64,000 nt of DNA from Parascedosporium putredinis (taxonomy: Eukaryota; Ascomycota; Sordariomycetes; Microascales; Microascaceae). Positions 1 to 13,760 of the stretch are shown in pieces (position 1 is the stretch's first letter; each line of letters opens with the position of its first letter). The stretch spans positions 1 through 64,000 of the forward strand of contig CASHTG010000014.1 in NCBI GenBank assembly GCA_949357655.1, written 5' to 3'. Below the pieces are notes generated by a model. That model saw only the letters and a program-made list of their open reading frames with translations, was not told the origin of the DNA and ran no database searches. The position numbers and the translations under genes were made by a program.

Positions 1-2099
1 TAAGTAAAAATAGAGAGTACTTTAATTATAGAAAACTAGGCTACTATATATAAGAATATTAAAGTAAGACTAGTAATAACTTTAGAAATAAAAAGAAACT
101 ATAGAAGCCTATACCTATAATAGGATAGAAGTAGTATAATAAGTAAACTAAAGAATTAGGAAGTACTAGTAAGCTACCTAATTATATACTATATATTAGA
201 TAGTATACTATAATAATAACTACTATATATACTAAAATAGAAAGGATAGAGTAGGTTACTACCCTAAGAGAAGCTAGAATAATAACCTACTAGTTACCTA
301 TATTATTATAAATAATTTAAATAAATAAGAGGATCTATTATAAAAAGATTTTATAGGAATACCTTACTAGAAGTAATAGAACTATACCTATAAGAAAGTA
401 AACTAGAATAACTAGTAGAATAAAGCTAAGTATAAGTTAGATTCTTAAATAAACTAAGGGATTAAAGTTAAAGGACTATAATTAGAAATATTAGAAAACT
501 TAGAAACTAACCTTAAAGAAAATAATATATCTTCTACTAACTTATATAGAAACCTAGAAATATAGGAATAAAAAGAGTTTAATAACTATATAAATGATAC
601 TATAGAAATAAGTAAATTAGAGGATTTAAAGAGCACTTTAAAGACCTTATAAACTATATTATAGAATAAGATAAAAAGAATATAGTAAGATATAACCTTA
701 TTATCTATAACCTAGAGTAATATATATAAATAGCTAGAGTATATTAAAAAGGATAGGGATAATATCCCTCTAATATTACTTAATAATACTATTTAGAAGG
801 TAAAGAAATAGAAGCTAGATCTAATAAAATAAAATAAAATAGAAGTTAGACTAGAAAACTAAGAAGATACTATCTCTAGGAGACTCTATAAAATAGAGTA
901 GTAGGTCTAAGCCCTATAATAAGAACTCTAGACCTACTAGGAAACTACCTATAATAACTTCTAGTAAGTATAGAAGTATATAGGAAAATAGATAAATAAT
1001 AGGAAAAATATAAAAAACTTATAAAAGATATATATATTCCCTAATAAAAGAGTAGGAGTATTATATAATAGCTATAGAAGAAAATATAGACTAGCTAAGT
1101 AACTAAGGTAAATAAATCACTAAAGTATACTAATAATAGCTATACTATAAGAGGAACTTAATAGTATAGAAGAATAACTAATTAAAGTATAGTACTATAC
1201 TATAAAAATAATATAAGAACTAGTAAAAAAGATAACTAAGAAATTAAAGATAAGGTTATAGAATATAAAAACTAATAGTACTAATAAAGGTATAATAGGG
1301 ACTAAATATTCCTTAATAAATAAAAGGAATACTAGAACTAAGGGAGAAGGTAAGATAGCTACTATAAGTCCTAGAATAAATCTTACTACTAGGAAAATAA
1401 TATAACCTAGTTACTAGAATAGCTAGATATATAAAAATATCTATAAGTACTAAAGAAATATAATACTAAAAGAATATAACCTAAATATATAAAATAATAA
1501 GTACCTTAAGGTAATAGTATAAATAAGGGGAAAATAGTATAATACCCTAATTAATAGTAGTATATAAGGAAACTTTATCTTACTAGATATAGTAAATAAA
1601 CTATAACTCCTATAAGACCTTAAATAAGACCTATATATATTAGTAAACTATAAAAGAGTATTAGTTAGTTATAATAATAGATAGATTAGATAAGAGACTA
1701 TATACCTTAATATTAATATCTTAGGCTATAAAATATAAATTAGCTTTAATATTATATAAATTAGCTACCTAGTAGTCCTAGGTATCCTATAGCTAAGAAA
1801 GGAAAACCCTATAATAGACTAGAGTACTAATTAGCTTACTTAGTAGGCTAAGGAGACTCTATTAATAACTTAGTCCCTAAGTAGTAGTAACTAGGAAAGT
1901 CTACCTTAAATAAGCTAAGAGCCTTTTAGTATAATAATATATATTAAAGAGCTTACTACTATAAGTTTAAATATATTACTAAAAGGAAAGAAATACTAAT
2001 AAAATAGAAAACTAAGGCTATATATAGTATAGTTACTAATAAGAATAGAGAGGAAGTACTATAGAGCTTACCTCTATAATATTATAAATATACTAAAGT

Positions 2100-4900
2100 A
2101 TTTATAAAAGAACTTAATATTAGCTTACTAGAATATAGCTAGTAGGACTATAAAATTAACCTTAAACTAGAAGCTATACCTAAGTTTATATTAATCTATA
2201 ACCTTAACTAAGAATAGTTAAAAGAACTATAGGAATATATCTAAGAAAATATTAAAAAGGGGTTTATTAGACCTTTAGTATTACTAGTAGGGTACCTAAT
2301 ACTCTTTATACCTAAGAAAAATAGAAAACTATAAATATATATTAATTACTAATAACTAAATACTAATACTATTAAAAATAGATATCCCCTACTATTAATC
2401 TTAGAACTATAAGATAGACTAGGGAAGGTATAGTAGTTTATAGCCCTAGACCTAAAAGAGCCTATAACCTTATTAGGATTAAAAGGAGATAAGTAGAAAA
2501 TAGTATTTAGGATAAGGTATAGATACTATAAATACTATATTATACTATTTAGGTTAACTAATATACCTACTATATTCTAAATAATAATTAACTATATACT
2601 TAGGGAGTACCTTAACTAGTTTATTATAGTATATCTAGATAATATCCTAATCTTCTCTAATATATTAGAAGAATATAAGGAATATATTAAAAAGGTATTA
2701 TAAAAACTATAGAAGGCTAAGTTATTAGTAGAACCTAAGAAGAGTTTCTTCTATATATAAGAAGTAGACTTCCTTAGTTATACTATTAAACTAGGTGAAA
2801 TATAAATATAGGAATCTAAAGTATAAGTAGTCTTAGACTAGCCTATACTATAAATAGTAATAGAAGTAAGAGGCTTCTTAGGCTTTACTAACTTCTACTA
2901 ATAATTCCTATAAAACTATAGTAAAAGGGTAAAACCTTTAATAGACCTTATAAAAAGAATAAGAACTAGTTTATTTAGGGAAAAGAATAATAGGAAGTAT
3001 TCTAAGAAATAAAATAAAGTATCTATAAATAGCTAGTACTATATAATATAGACCTTAATAAACTATTTAAAGTTAAGATAGATATATCTAACTATATAAT
3101 TAGAGCCTAACTTAGATAATAAGACCCTAAAGGATAACTAAGACCTATAGCCTTTATATTAAAGAAACTTAATAGACCTATAGTATAATATAGGATCCCT
3201 AATAAAGAGTTAATAGCTATTATAGAAGCTTTTAAAGAATAGAAATACTACCTTATTAGAGTAAAGTACCTAATTAGTATATTCTTAGACTATAAAAACC
3301 TTACTAGCTTTATAATAATAAAGGAGCTTAATAAATAATAAACTAGATAGGCTAAAATATTATTAGAATATAACTTTAAAATTATATATATTAAAGGAAT
3401 AGAAAATAGAAGGGTAGATATACTTAGCTAAAGACCTAACTACTTTAAGAAAATACCTAATAAAATGAAAATAGTATTTTATAAATATACTAATAGAAGC
3501 TTATAATAGCTTATAATAAGCTACTAGCTATAGTATAGCTACCCTACTATATAAGCTATTAAAGATTACTATAGAGGAGAAATATTATAGATAACTATAA
3601 CTACTAAGGATAACTAATACTAGAATACTTATAAGAACCTTATAAAGTAGTATATAAGTCTCTAAGAGGAGGATACCTAGGTATTACTAAAATAATAGTA
3701 AGATATTAAGTAACTATATAATTAAGAACCTTAAGAAACTAGTATAAGAGGAAGTTACTAAGTATAACTTATATACTAAGAATAAAGTAAATAGATATAA
3801 ACTATATAGACTCCTATAACCTATACTAGTACCTAAAATATTATAGTAGAATATAACTATAGACTTTATAGTTAAGTTACCTAAATTAGAAGATCTAGTT
3901 ATAGAAGAAATATAATAGTATTATAGTAGTTATAGATAGGTTAATAAGGTATATATATTTTATACCTTATAGAGAAATAATAAATATACTAAAGTTTACT
4001 AACCTATTTCTATAAATAATATTAGCTAACTATAACCTACTAAAAGAGTTAATATAGATAGAGGAGGTATATTTATCTCTAAGTTTTAGTAGAGTCTTAT
4101 AGACCTACTAGGGTATACTATAAGTTATTAATAGTATACTACCTAGAAATATAAGGAATAGTAGAATAAGTTAATTAGACTATTAAACCTACCTATAATA
4201 TTATATTAACTAGACTAAGATAACTAGGTAAAATACCTATTATTAATATAGTATATATATAATATAAGTAAATATAAAAGTATAGGAATATTACTATTCT
4301 ATATAAACTATAGAATTAAACTAGAACTAGGTTTAAACTATAAAGATAATAATTAGTAGCTAAATAAGTAATTATAATAGTAGAATAAATAAAAAACTAT
4401 ACTAATAACTTATAATAGAACTTAAATTTATATAAGAGAGAATAATAAGCTATATAAATTAAAAAGGATTAAGGGACTAACCTTTAGGAGGGAGTAAGGT
4501 CTACCTACTCTAAAAGAAAGTAGGAAAAAGGGACCCCTAAATTACTACTAAAAGACTAAGTGATAAACTTAATTATAAAAAACTAGGACTATTTATTATT
4601 AAATAAAAAGTTTTAGAAGTTAACTATAAACTAGAGTTACTAACTATAATAAGATTTAAATACCCTATTTTTTATATATTACTATTAGAGCTAGTATATA
4701 ATATACCTATAGAAGAGTTAATTATAGTTAAACTAGTAGAAGATAAGTAGGAAGTAGAAAAGATCCTTAACTCTAGCTATAATAATAATAGAAAAGTTAA
4801 GTATCTAGTAAAGTAGAAAAATTTCAAATATAGTGAAAATATATAGGAACCTATTAAACACTTTAAAAGGAGCTAGAACCTTCTAGCTTAGTTCTACTAG
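2100..4900 (+). pseudogene. RIP-destroyed gypsy pol (RT, RNase H, integrase, chromodomain)
   Basis: The RT catalytic motif is readable at 2,632-2,658 as YLDNILIFS, where live elements have YLDD. The second Asp became Asn, as expected if GATGAT became GATAAT. The 'GFTNFY' RT end is near 2,880 and 'VDILS' of RNase H near 3,415. A chromodomain core (YLVK-stop-KNF, then stop-EP where WEP is expected) lies near 4,800-4,860. Tens of TAA/TAG stops interrupt the frame, most explained by CAA/CAG to TAA/TAG or TGG to TAG. The family is clear; the exact lineage was not determined. Confidence 0.8.
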
Positions 4901-5614
4901 AAATACCTATAAAAACCTAAGATCCTTAGGTATATTAAAGTTAAAACCTATTATATCCTAGTTAATAACCCTAAAAGTACTAAGGGACTATATATCCTTA
5001 ATAAACTATTAAAGTACTAGGGTTATAGCCTCTACCCTATTACTATTATAAAGGCCTTAAAGGCTATACTTAAATAGTATTATATTCTTCTCTTTAGGGA
5101 AGCTTATTAGTAGTAGAGATAATTAACCTAAGCTAGGGCTTCTATAAGGTCCCCTCTACTTTAGAGAGGTTATCCTCTACCTTATAAGTAGTAGTAAGGG
5201 AATAGGTAACTATATAAAAAAAACTATTAGTAGAGGAGGTATAGATATATAGGACTATAGATAGTGATATATAAGAAGAGGCTACTAAGCTACTATTATA
5301 ACCTTCTTAAGGTAAATATAGCTTAATAATAGGAGGAGCTTAAGGAGAACTAATATATAGTCTTCCCCTAATAATAATATAAATATAGTATATTTTCATA
5401 AACTAAACCTTTAGAAATAATCTATTAAACTAGGGCTTTAACTTTATAGGCTTTATAAGTATTAGTTAAGGGTAAGAGTGATATTTAGAAATATAGTCTA
5501 TTATAATATTAGTATAGTAGAAGAAGGAAAAAAAGAAGGGAAGTTAGAACTAACTAATAGGATAAAATAAATAGGTAGGACCTAGGGTATAAGAAGTCTT
5601 TAGGGATAAAGATT

Positions 5615-5627
5615 AAGGGAGGGGAGG
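5615..5627 (+). other. candidate polypurine tract of element 1
   Basis: AAGGGAGGGGAGG is the longest purine run near the 3' end of the first element. It is followed directly by TATTATATTATAAG, which would be an LTR starting in TG before RIP. The position downstream of the chromodomain fits. No second copy of this LTR was found, so the call is tentative. Confidence 0.35.
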
Positions 5628-6596
5628 TATTATATTATAAGTAGCCTAAGAAGTAGATTAGGAAGTAGTCTAGACTAGTAGAAAAAGATAATATTTAGAG
5701 GAATATAGTAGCTAGTCTAGAAGGCTATAAGGACTAACTAGAATAAGTTATTAATCCTAGTAAGGAATAATAATAAGATAATATTAGTCTACCTTAGAGT
5801 AATAGGAGTAAAGTATTAGTCTACCCTAGACTAATAGCTAGGACTATTAGTCCTAAGTATATAAAGTCTATATAAGGAAGTAAGTAGACTCTAGAGGAAA
5901 GGAAGTTCTATATCCTTTCTAGTAGTTAATTTAAGTATACTTAACCCCTATATTTAAATATATATTATAGATAATAATATTATTATACTATTTAATTACC
6001 TTATTAAGCTACTAATAGGCCTAACTATTCTAACCCTAATATAACCTAACCCTAAGTAATACTCCCTAGTATTAGAATATTATATTAACTAGCTAGTTAA
6101 ATTCTTATAAAAATATAAAGAAAAAGATTTAATTATAAAGAAAAGATCTTTAATAAACTAATATTTATTATATTATAATAGCTATATAAACTTAATATAA
6201 CTTACCTAAGTTACCTTTAGGTAAATAGGCCTTTTAATATAGTAGTTAGACTATATAGTATTTTTAGTTATAATAATATTATTTAAAATATAAAATAGAT
6301 AATTAAATCTACTATAATAAAAATAAAGATATTAAAATAATATATTATAATAAATAAATAATTAAAAAGATAATAAAATTAAAATAATTATAAGATTTTA
6401 AATAAATTATTATTTAATAAAAGAAAAATATATATATTAAGTTTATAATTATATCTTATTAATAAAAATAAGGTTATAATAAGATTAAAATAAAATAAAT
6501 AGAAAATAAAAGATAAAGTTTTAATATCTTAAAGGTTTTTTATTTTATTATTAAAAATAAAAAAGAGATTATATATTACTATTAAAAATAGTATAA
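5628..6596. other. RIP-degraded stretch, possible 3' LTR of element 1
   Basis: About 970 bp of very AT-rich DNA between the candidate polypurine tract and the 5' LTR of element 2. The first few hundred bases may be the 3' LTR of element 1. The rest (about 6,100-6,596) is nearly pure A/T with no readable domain. Confidence 0.4.
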
Positions 6597-7010
6597 TATT
6601 ATTATACTAATAGATACTTACTAGGTAGTAAACACTAGCAATAGCTAGCAAACCCCACTTAAGTAAGGAACCACTACTATAGTAAGCGATCACTAGCAAA
6701 ATATGATAGCAAGTAATCACTACTATAGCTAGCAACCTAGGGAAAGGATTACTACTAGATACTAGTAAGTAAAAGCTAGCTAGTAGAAGATATAAAAGAT
6801 AGTAATCCCCTAGATAGAAAAGATAAAAACTTACCTCTAAATATACTAATATCTACCTTACTTTATTATAATATAAATAGATATAGTATATATAGAACTA
6901 AGTTACCTATAATCACCCTAAAGAGATAGATAATACTATCTTACCTACTAACTTATTTATAGATAGTTTAACTAACTATAAGTAAGTAGTATAATATTTT
7001 ATTATAATAA
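6597..7010 (+). repeat. 5' LTR of element 2
   Basis: It aligns along its whole length with 16,459-16,874. It starts TATTATTATA and ends near TTATTATAATAA, so the ends are short inverted repeats that would have been TG...CA before RIP. It retains many CpA sites at 6,630-6,740 that are TpA in the other copy. Confidence 0.88.
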
Positions 7011-8079
7011 TAGTAATATTACTTAGAAGACCCTTAGTTAACTAAGTAAAGCTTACTAACCTTAATAATTCCTAAAGAGAAATCTCTTCCTAAAATCCTA
7101 ATAAATCCTAAAGAGAACTCTCTTCTTAAAAATATTAAACCTTAATAAGCTATAATAAAGGAGAACTTTTCCTAGTTAGAATATAAACTATAATAACCTA
7201 TAGATACTATTAAAAGAAAAGAGAGGGGTTACTACCTATAGGTAGTTATAATCCTAGTAACTACTAGTAATATCTTTATTAATAAGAAATACTCCTAGGA
7301 ACTTCCTAAAGTTAGAATAAGAAGACTAACCTATTAATTAAGTAAGCTAATCCTTACTTAAATAAGGGGCCTTACCCCTATAACTAACTATAAGGGAACC
7401 CTTATTAGAAATAACTTCTAACTAGTAACTATAGGAGGAGAGCTAGCTATAGGAAGTAATACTAGACTAGCTAACCTCCTAATAATAAGATAAATAATAA
7501 AAATAATATAAAACCCCTATTATATAAGAGAATATTAATATAAGGGAAATAGAGGAGGATAATAGCTTAAACTAGATAGTAGTCTACTATTAGAGAGGAG
7601 ACCTACTCCTAATAGGATTTACTCTAAAAGGAAAAGATAGGAATTAGAGGATAACCTACCTTTTAAAAATATAGATAGTAATCACTAACTATTAACCTAA
7701 GAAGTATAATAAAGAGGTTAATATAAGGAGACCCCTACCCCTAGTAACTAAGACCTTATAACTAGTAGAGAATATAAGAGATCTAGGAGGAGGATATAGA
7801 AAGATAATAATACTAAAACTCCCTATACCTAGAACTATAAGAAGATAAGATAAGAGGTTAGTAATCCTAAAGATATTAGGGATAAGAACTATAGGATAAT
7901 AAAAAGAGAACTTAGGATTTCTATAATAGTAGTATTATATAAGATTAAATATCTAGTTATTAGTAGAAAACTAAAGGATAATAGTAAGTAATAACTTACT
8001 AAACCCTACCCCTACCCTTACCCCTATACTAAATTAATAGGGGTCACTTTAACTAGAGTTTAAAAATTCACTTTTACTA

Positions 8080-9300
8080 TAACTAAATTTATTAATACTA
8101 TTATAGATATTATAGTAGAAGGTATTATAAAGAACTATATAGGTAAAGTATTAGGAATACTAGGGATAACTACTAATTAGAAGTAGAGAGTAGAGTAGAT
8201 TAGTTTCTTTTAGCTTAATATAGATAAGAAGAAATATAGGTCTTAGGGATACTTTATAGATAGTAATAAGACTTACTTCTATAATATAAGGCTATTTATT
8301 AATACCTTAGAAATAGAAGCTACTAAAAGTATAGAGAAAAGATAATATATTATTTATAGAGTATATAAGCTATTAAGAAAAAGAGCTTTATTATAGTAGA
8401 ATAAGATTATCTCTATTTATAAAAGATAATACTTATAGGAAGGAGACCTAATAGAATAGGTAAAAACTCTTTAATAGAGGTTTAATATTACCTTAGATAA
8501 AATAGAAGTATAGCTATCTACTAACTAATACTTTACTAAGGATATATAAGTATATAAGTTAGTTAGGGATTTTATTATATAATATATAAGATATACCTAG
8601 GTAAGATATAAACTAGACCCCTACTAATAGCTAATTACTACTTATAACTAACTTAATCTAGTATTTTAGGTAGTTATCTATAAACCTAAATATAGGGAAG
8701 ATATAGATAAGTAGATTTTAAGAGTAGAAGATAGAGTAGAACTACTTAGTTAATTACTAATAGTAAAGATAAAAAAATAGAAAGATCTATATAACTTATT
8801 AACTTTTAAGATAAGATAGATAAAAGACTAAGTAAAGAGTAAGATATAAATTAGAACTAGTATTACTACTAGCTAGTAGAAAGATAGTAAATACTAGTAA
8901 GGTAGTAAATACCTATAGGAAACTTCTAGGTATAAGGATAGGGAAGAGTTACTTATATAGATATACCCCTATAGTAGAGGAAGGAGAATACTTAGCCCTA
9001 GCCCTAGTAAGGGAATAACTATACCCTACTATATATAATAAATATAGTCCTATAATACTAGGAAGGGAATTAATAGGGTAATTAAGGATAGTAAAGGCTA
9101 CCTTAGTAATTTAGAAGGTATAAAAGGCTAAGAGGGTATTAAAGGATAGGATATATAGTAAAGAGAGTATATAAAGATAACCTAAATATAGGAGAAAAGG
9201 AATAGGAGTTATAGAAGGAGGGATATTCCTATACTATAGTAGGGGAGGAAGAAATCCCTAATAAACTTAGAGAGCTAGAGAAAGATATAATATATATTAC
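8080..9300 (+). pseudogene. gag-like region of element 2, RIP-destroyed
   Basis: Reading through the stops gives a long charged, helix-rich polypeptide rich in Lys, Arg and Gln. It lies between the 5' LTR and the protease/RT region, where gag belongs. No zinc knuckle could be read with confidence. The assignment rests on position and composition only. Confidence 0.4.
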
Positions 9301-10499
9301 TATTAGAAAACTAGAACCTTCTAATATAGAAGAAGAAGGTAAGTATAACCTATATACTTATCTAAGGAGACTAGAAGTCCTTCTAAGTAAGTATATAATA
9401 TATAGGAAAGTATACCCCTTAAAGAAGTAACTAGTCCTCTATTACTAGAGAAGGTATAGTAATAGATAGAGAATAAATGAAACTAGGCTATTAGAAGATA
9501 TTAGTAATTATAAGCTACTATACTAAATAGAGTAAGTAATTAACCTAGTAGCCTTACTAAACCTAATATTATATAATTAATAGATAATATACCTCTAAAT
9601 AATAGCTAAGTTTAAGAAAAAGGGCTTAGAAATAGAAGTTTACCTAGATACTAGAGTAAGTTCTATCCTAGTAGATAAGTAATAGCTAATAGATAACTCC
9701 CTAAATATAGTAATCACTATAAAGAAGAAACTAATACCTATAGTAGATATAAAAGTAAACTTTAATATCCTTTAAGAAGCTAACTTTAACTTCTATATCC
9801 TAGGGGATATTAATAGAATATAAGTAAATACTTATATAATAGTAAAAGCTAATATAAATTAAAAGGCTAAGCTTAAAGCTATTATTAGGAAATAATTTCC
9901 TACTTTAGATAAATATTATAATTAACTTATATACTAGGTTAGTTAAATTCTAAATATACTAAAAGATAAAGATAAAGTTATAAATCCTAAAGAGAAAAAT
10001 AAAGTAGAGAGGAAAGTAATAGTATTCCTTATTTTAAAGATTCCTCTATAGATAGAGATATTTATCCTAATCTACTATAGTAACCTATTATAGTAGAGTA
10101 GGGAATAGTAGTTAATATAGGGAAGTAAAGGTAGATAAATATATACCTTTACCTTATACTATAAGAATATCTAATATACTAAGGTTAACTAGAGGACCCC
10201 TAAGATAGCTATTATTAATAACTAAAGTAAATAATAGCTATTAATTAAAAGAGGAGATTAGCTAAGGTAGATTAATAATAGTAAGATACTTAAAGAGGTA
10301 TATATAGTAATAGGTAATATACTAGCTAAACTAGGAGAACCTACTATATAATTAGTAAGTAAAGACTAGCTTAAATAAGTAGAATATAAGTAGTAGGCTA
10401 ATAGATAGTAAGTACTCCTAAATAAAGACTACTAAGTCTTAAGTTATAGAATTAATATATTAGAGAATATAGAGATAGAAAAACCTATAGAGGAGTAAT

Positions 10500-13400
10500 A
10501 ATTACTAATACTAATAGGATATTTACTAATTAAATAAAAGACTTATTATAGAAGTATAATATTATCTATAAAGATAGAGGTATTATACTAATATAGGAAG
10601 AAGATAAAATAAGAATTAACCTAGTAGATAGATAGTAGAATTAGAAATAAAATATCTAAGTATATCTACTAGTAAGTAATAAGAGAAAGATTCTAGATAA
10701 AACTTATAACCCCTTTTACTAGGTTAGTAAAATAGAATAGTAGAAAGAACTAGTAGTAATTACTTACCTATTATTTATTATTTACTAACTAATAGATATA
10801 GAAAAATATAATAAAAGAGTAGTTACTAACCTAAGGCTATTAAATAAATAGGTAATCCTAGATATATATCTACTACTAAGCTAGGAAGATATTATTAAAT
10901 CACTCTATAGTAAGAAAGTATTTATAAGCTTAGATATAAAAAGTTCTTTTATTAGCTACTAATTTACTATAAATATTAAGACTAAATAGTAGTAATTAGT
11001 CTAAGAGGGCTAGAATAGTTAAATATAGTATTAATAGGATTTAAAAACTTACTAGTATTTACCTAGTAGTATATAGATAGACTATTTTTTAAATATTAAT
11101 ACTTTATTAAGGTATATATTAATAATATAGTTATCTTTAATAATAGCTAGAAAGAGTATATTAACTATCTTAAAAGGTATTAGAAATACTTAGTAAGAAC
11201 TAGATCTATATTTTAGCTTAGAAATTATTTATAGGATTCTTATATATTATATTCCTAGGTTATATAGTTAATAGTAAAGGAAAGTAGAAAACTAGTAACT
11301 ACTTATTAAGATTCTAAAAGATTACTAAATATCTAAATAACCTAGAAAAGCTTAAAAACTATATTAGAATAGTAACCTTTATAAGGATAATAATCTTATA
11401 GTTTAATATTAGGATTATACTATTATAGGTATGAAAAACTATAGAGTTAAAGGTAGTATAAGATAGTTAAGAGATAGTCCTAGGAAAGGGTAGTAAATAG
11501 TAGAGGAAAAATTAACTAGTAAAAGGAAATTTATTCTTATAAAGGAAGAGAAAGAGGCCTTTAAAGATATATAGTTATTCCTCTATAAGTAATTACTACT
11601 CTACTATATAGACCTTAAGAGATTACTATTCCTAAAAGTAGATATAAGTAAGATAGCCTTTAGAATATATATATTCTAACTTTAAGAAAAGGAATAGGAT
11701 TAAGAGGTAATCCTAAGTAAAGATATACCTATAAAGAACTTAAGGCTACTTTACTTCTTATTAAGAATATATTTAAATATAGAGAAGAAATATAGATCTA
11801 TAGAGGTAGAACTAGTAGTAGTAGTATAGGGAGTGAGGAAGCTCTAGAAGATAGTTAGAGTAAACTAGATATTTATAGTAGTATTTACTAACTATATACT
11901 ATTAAAAGGGATTATTAAATATACTTCTCTAAGAACTACTAACCTTAGTAAAGCTAACCTAAAGCTAGTAAATACTATAAACTAGTTATCCTAGTTTAAC
12001 TTAGAAGTATTCTATATCTTAGGAATACTAAATATAGTATTAGATATACTCTTATACCTCCTAATAGTAGTTATAATAGATAACTAACTAGAATACCTAT
12101 AGCTAGATAAGCTCTATAATATAAGTATAGATATAGTAGGGAAGTAAATATATATAATTAAGGCTAAGTTAGATAAAGAAGTAATTATAACCTCTATTTA
12201 GATAATAGATAATATATACTAGAAATTCTAGTAAAGGTATAAAAAGATAGTAGACTCTTAAAAATCCTATAGGTACTCTAAGAATAAATATAAAAAGAAT
12301 AAGAGATAGGTAAGAAATAGATAATCTTAATTAAGCTATTTAAAGAAAGTAAGGGATTACTATACTTTATTAATATATAGGGTAACTATAAGTTATATAT
12401 ATTATACCTAATAATATAGATAATTCTAAAAATAGCTTATAATAACTAGTAGTATATAGGGAGAAAGAGAATATTAGAAAACCTAAAAGTATTCTATATA
12501 TATAGGAAAGTTAATAAAGTTAAGAAATACTATAAATATTATCTAATATACTTATAAAACTAGAAGAATAAGTAGAAGCTAATTAGAGAGCTAAAGTAGA
12601 TTATAATAGTCCTAATACTATTCTATATAATTATAATAGACTTTATCACTAATATACTTATAATACTTATAATAGACTCTAGATAGATAATATTAAGTTA
12701 TAAAATATTAGATACCCTATTAGTAATTAACTATATCTTTAGTAAGAAAATACTAATAATAGTAGGAAGTAAATATAGGAAAATAGATAAATAGGTATAG
12801 ATCCTACTAAGAATAATCTTTTATTATAACTAGGGTCTACTAGTAAAGATTATTAGTAATAGAGATCCTAAGTTTACCTTATAGATTTAGATAGAGGTAT
12901 ATAAGCTATTATAGATAAGCTTACTAATAGTAATAGTATACTACCTATAAATAGATAAGATCTTAAAATAAAAAATCTAGATAATTAAAATTATAATTTA
13001 ATATTATATAGCTAACTTCCTAGAGGAGAGCTAAATAGAACTACTCCCTATACTCTAATTTAATCTAAATAATACCTACTTTAGCCTAATTAGCTATAAT
13101 CTAAATACCCTTATATTTAGATTTAAACTAAAAGGAATCCTAAAGGTAATTACTAATATAACTAATATTAGAAAATAAAAATAGCTTTTATATTAGACCT
13201 AATCTAGAAGACCTATAATAAGGAGGCTAAAATACTAATAGTAATTATAGGTATAATATTAAAATACTAATATAATAAGAAGTATTAGCTAATAAGCTTT
13301 AAGAAAGGAGATATTATATACCTAGAACTATATAATAGTTACTATCTCCTTAAGAAGCTAAAGAAGAAATAGTTACTAAGTAGAGTAGGACTATTTAAAG

Positions 13401-13760
13401 TAGTAAGATATATATATAAGCTTATAGTTAAGCTAAACTTCCTAAAGTTATAGAAAGTATACCCTATAATATTAGTAATATATATCTTTAAACTAGAGTA
13501 AGGGAGTAACCCCTACTAGAGAGAAGTAGACCTATTAGAACTAATCTAAATAGATAGTAAAAAGGAATTTAAGATTAAGTAAATTCTAGACTATAAAGAT
13601 AAATACTCTAGAAGAAGCTATATAGTAAAATAGAAGGGCTATTATATAAAGGATAATAAATAGTAGAAGGTAAGTAAGCTTAGGAATATAGAAGAGATAG
13701 TAGAGGAATATAAGAAAAGAGTATAGGCTAGAGAGAAGCTAAAGAGAGAAGACTAAAGGG
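10500..13760 (+). pseudogene. RIP-destroyed gypsy pol with C-terminal chromodomain
   Basis: The RT catalytic box near 11,113-11,140 reads YINNIVIF where YIDDIVIF is expected; both catalytic Asp codons have become Asn. RNase H ends near 12,000-12,060 in a pattern like 'NLxLVNxIxQLSQFNLEV'. The integrase carries an 'SNRDPKFT' segment near 12,860-12,890. A chromodomain-like tail (YIVK-stop-KGYYIKDN, then RNIEEIVEEYKKR) lies at about 13,620-13,725. The order and motifs are those of fungal chromoviruses. It cannot be expressed as protein. Confidence 0.8.

Larger units (their letters stand above)
1..5627 (+). mobile_element. Ty3/gypsy chromovirus remnant, 5' end outside the window
   Basis: On the + strand, reading through many stops, the order is a gag-like region (about 1-1,800), reverse transcriptase (about 2,170-2,720), RNase H (about 3,000-3,440), integrase (about 3,560-4,350) and a chromodomain (about 4,740-4,900). 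RT, RNase H, integrase, then chromodomain is the order of Ty3/gypsy chromoviruses. A purine-rich run at 5,615-5,627 may be the polypurine tract, which would put the 3' LTR just after it. No matching 5' LTR is in the window. The element cannot encode protein. Confidence 0.8.

Noticed and set aside
1440..1485. CCHC zinc knuckle of gag in element 1
   Set aside because: The region shows Tyr codons where Cys could have been, but the spacing does not fit CX2CX4HX4C.
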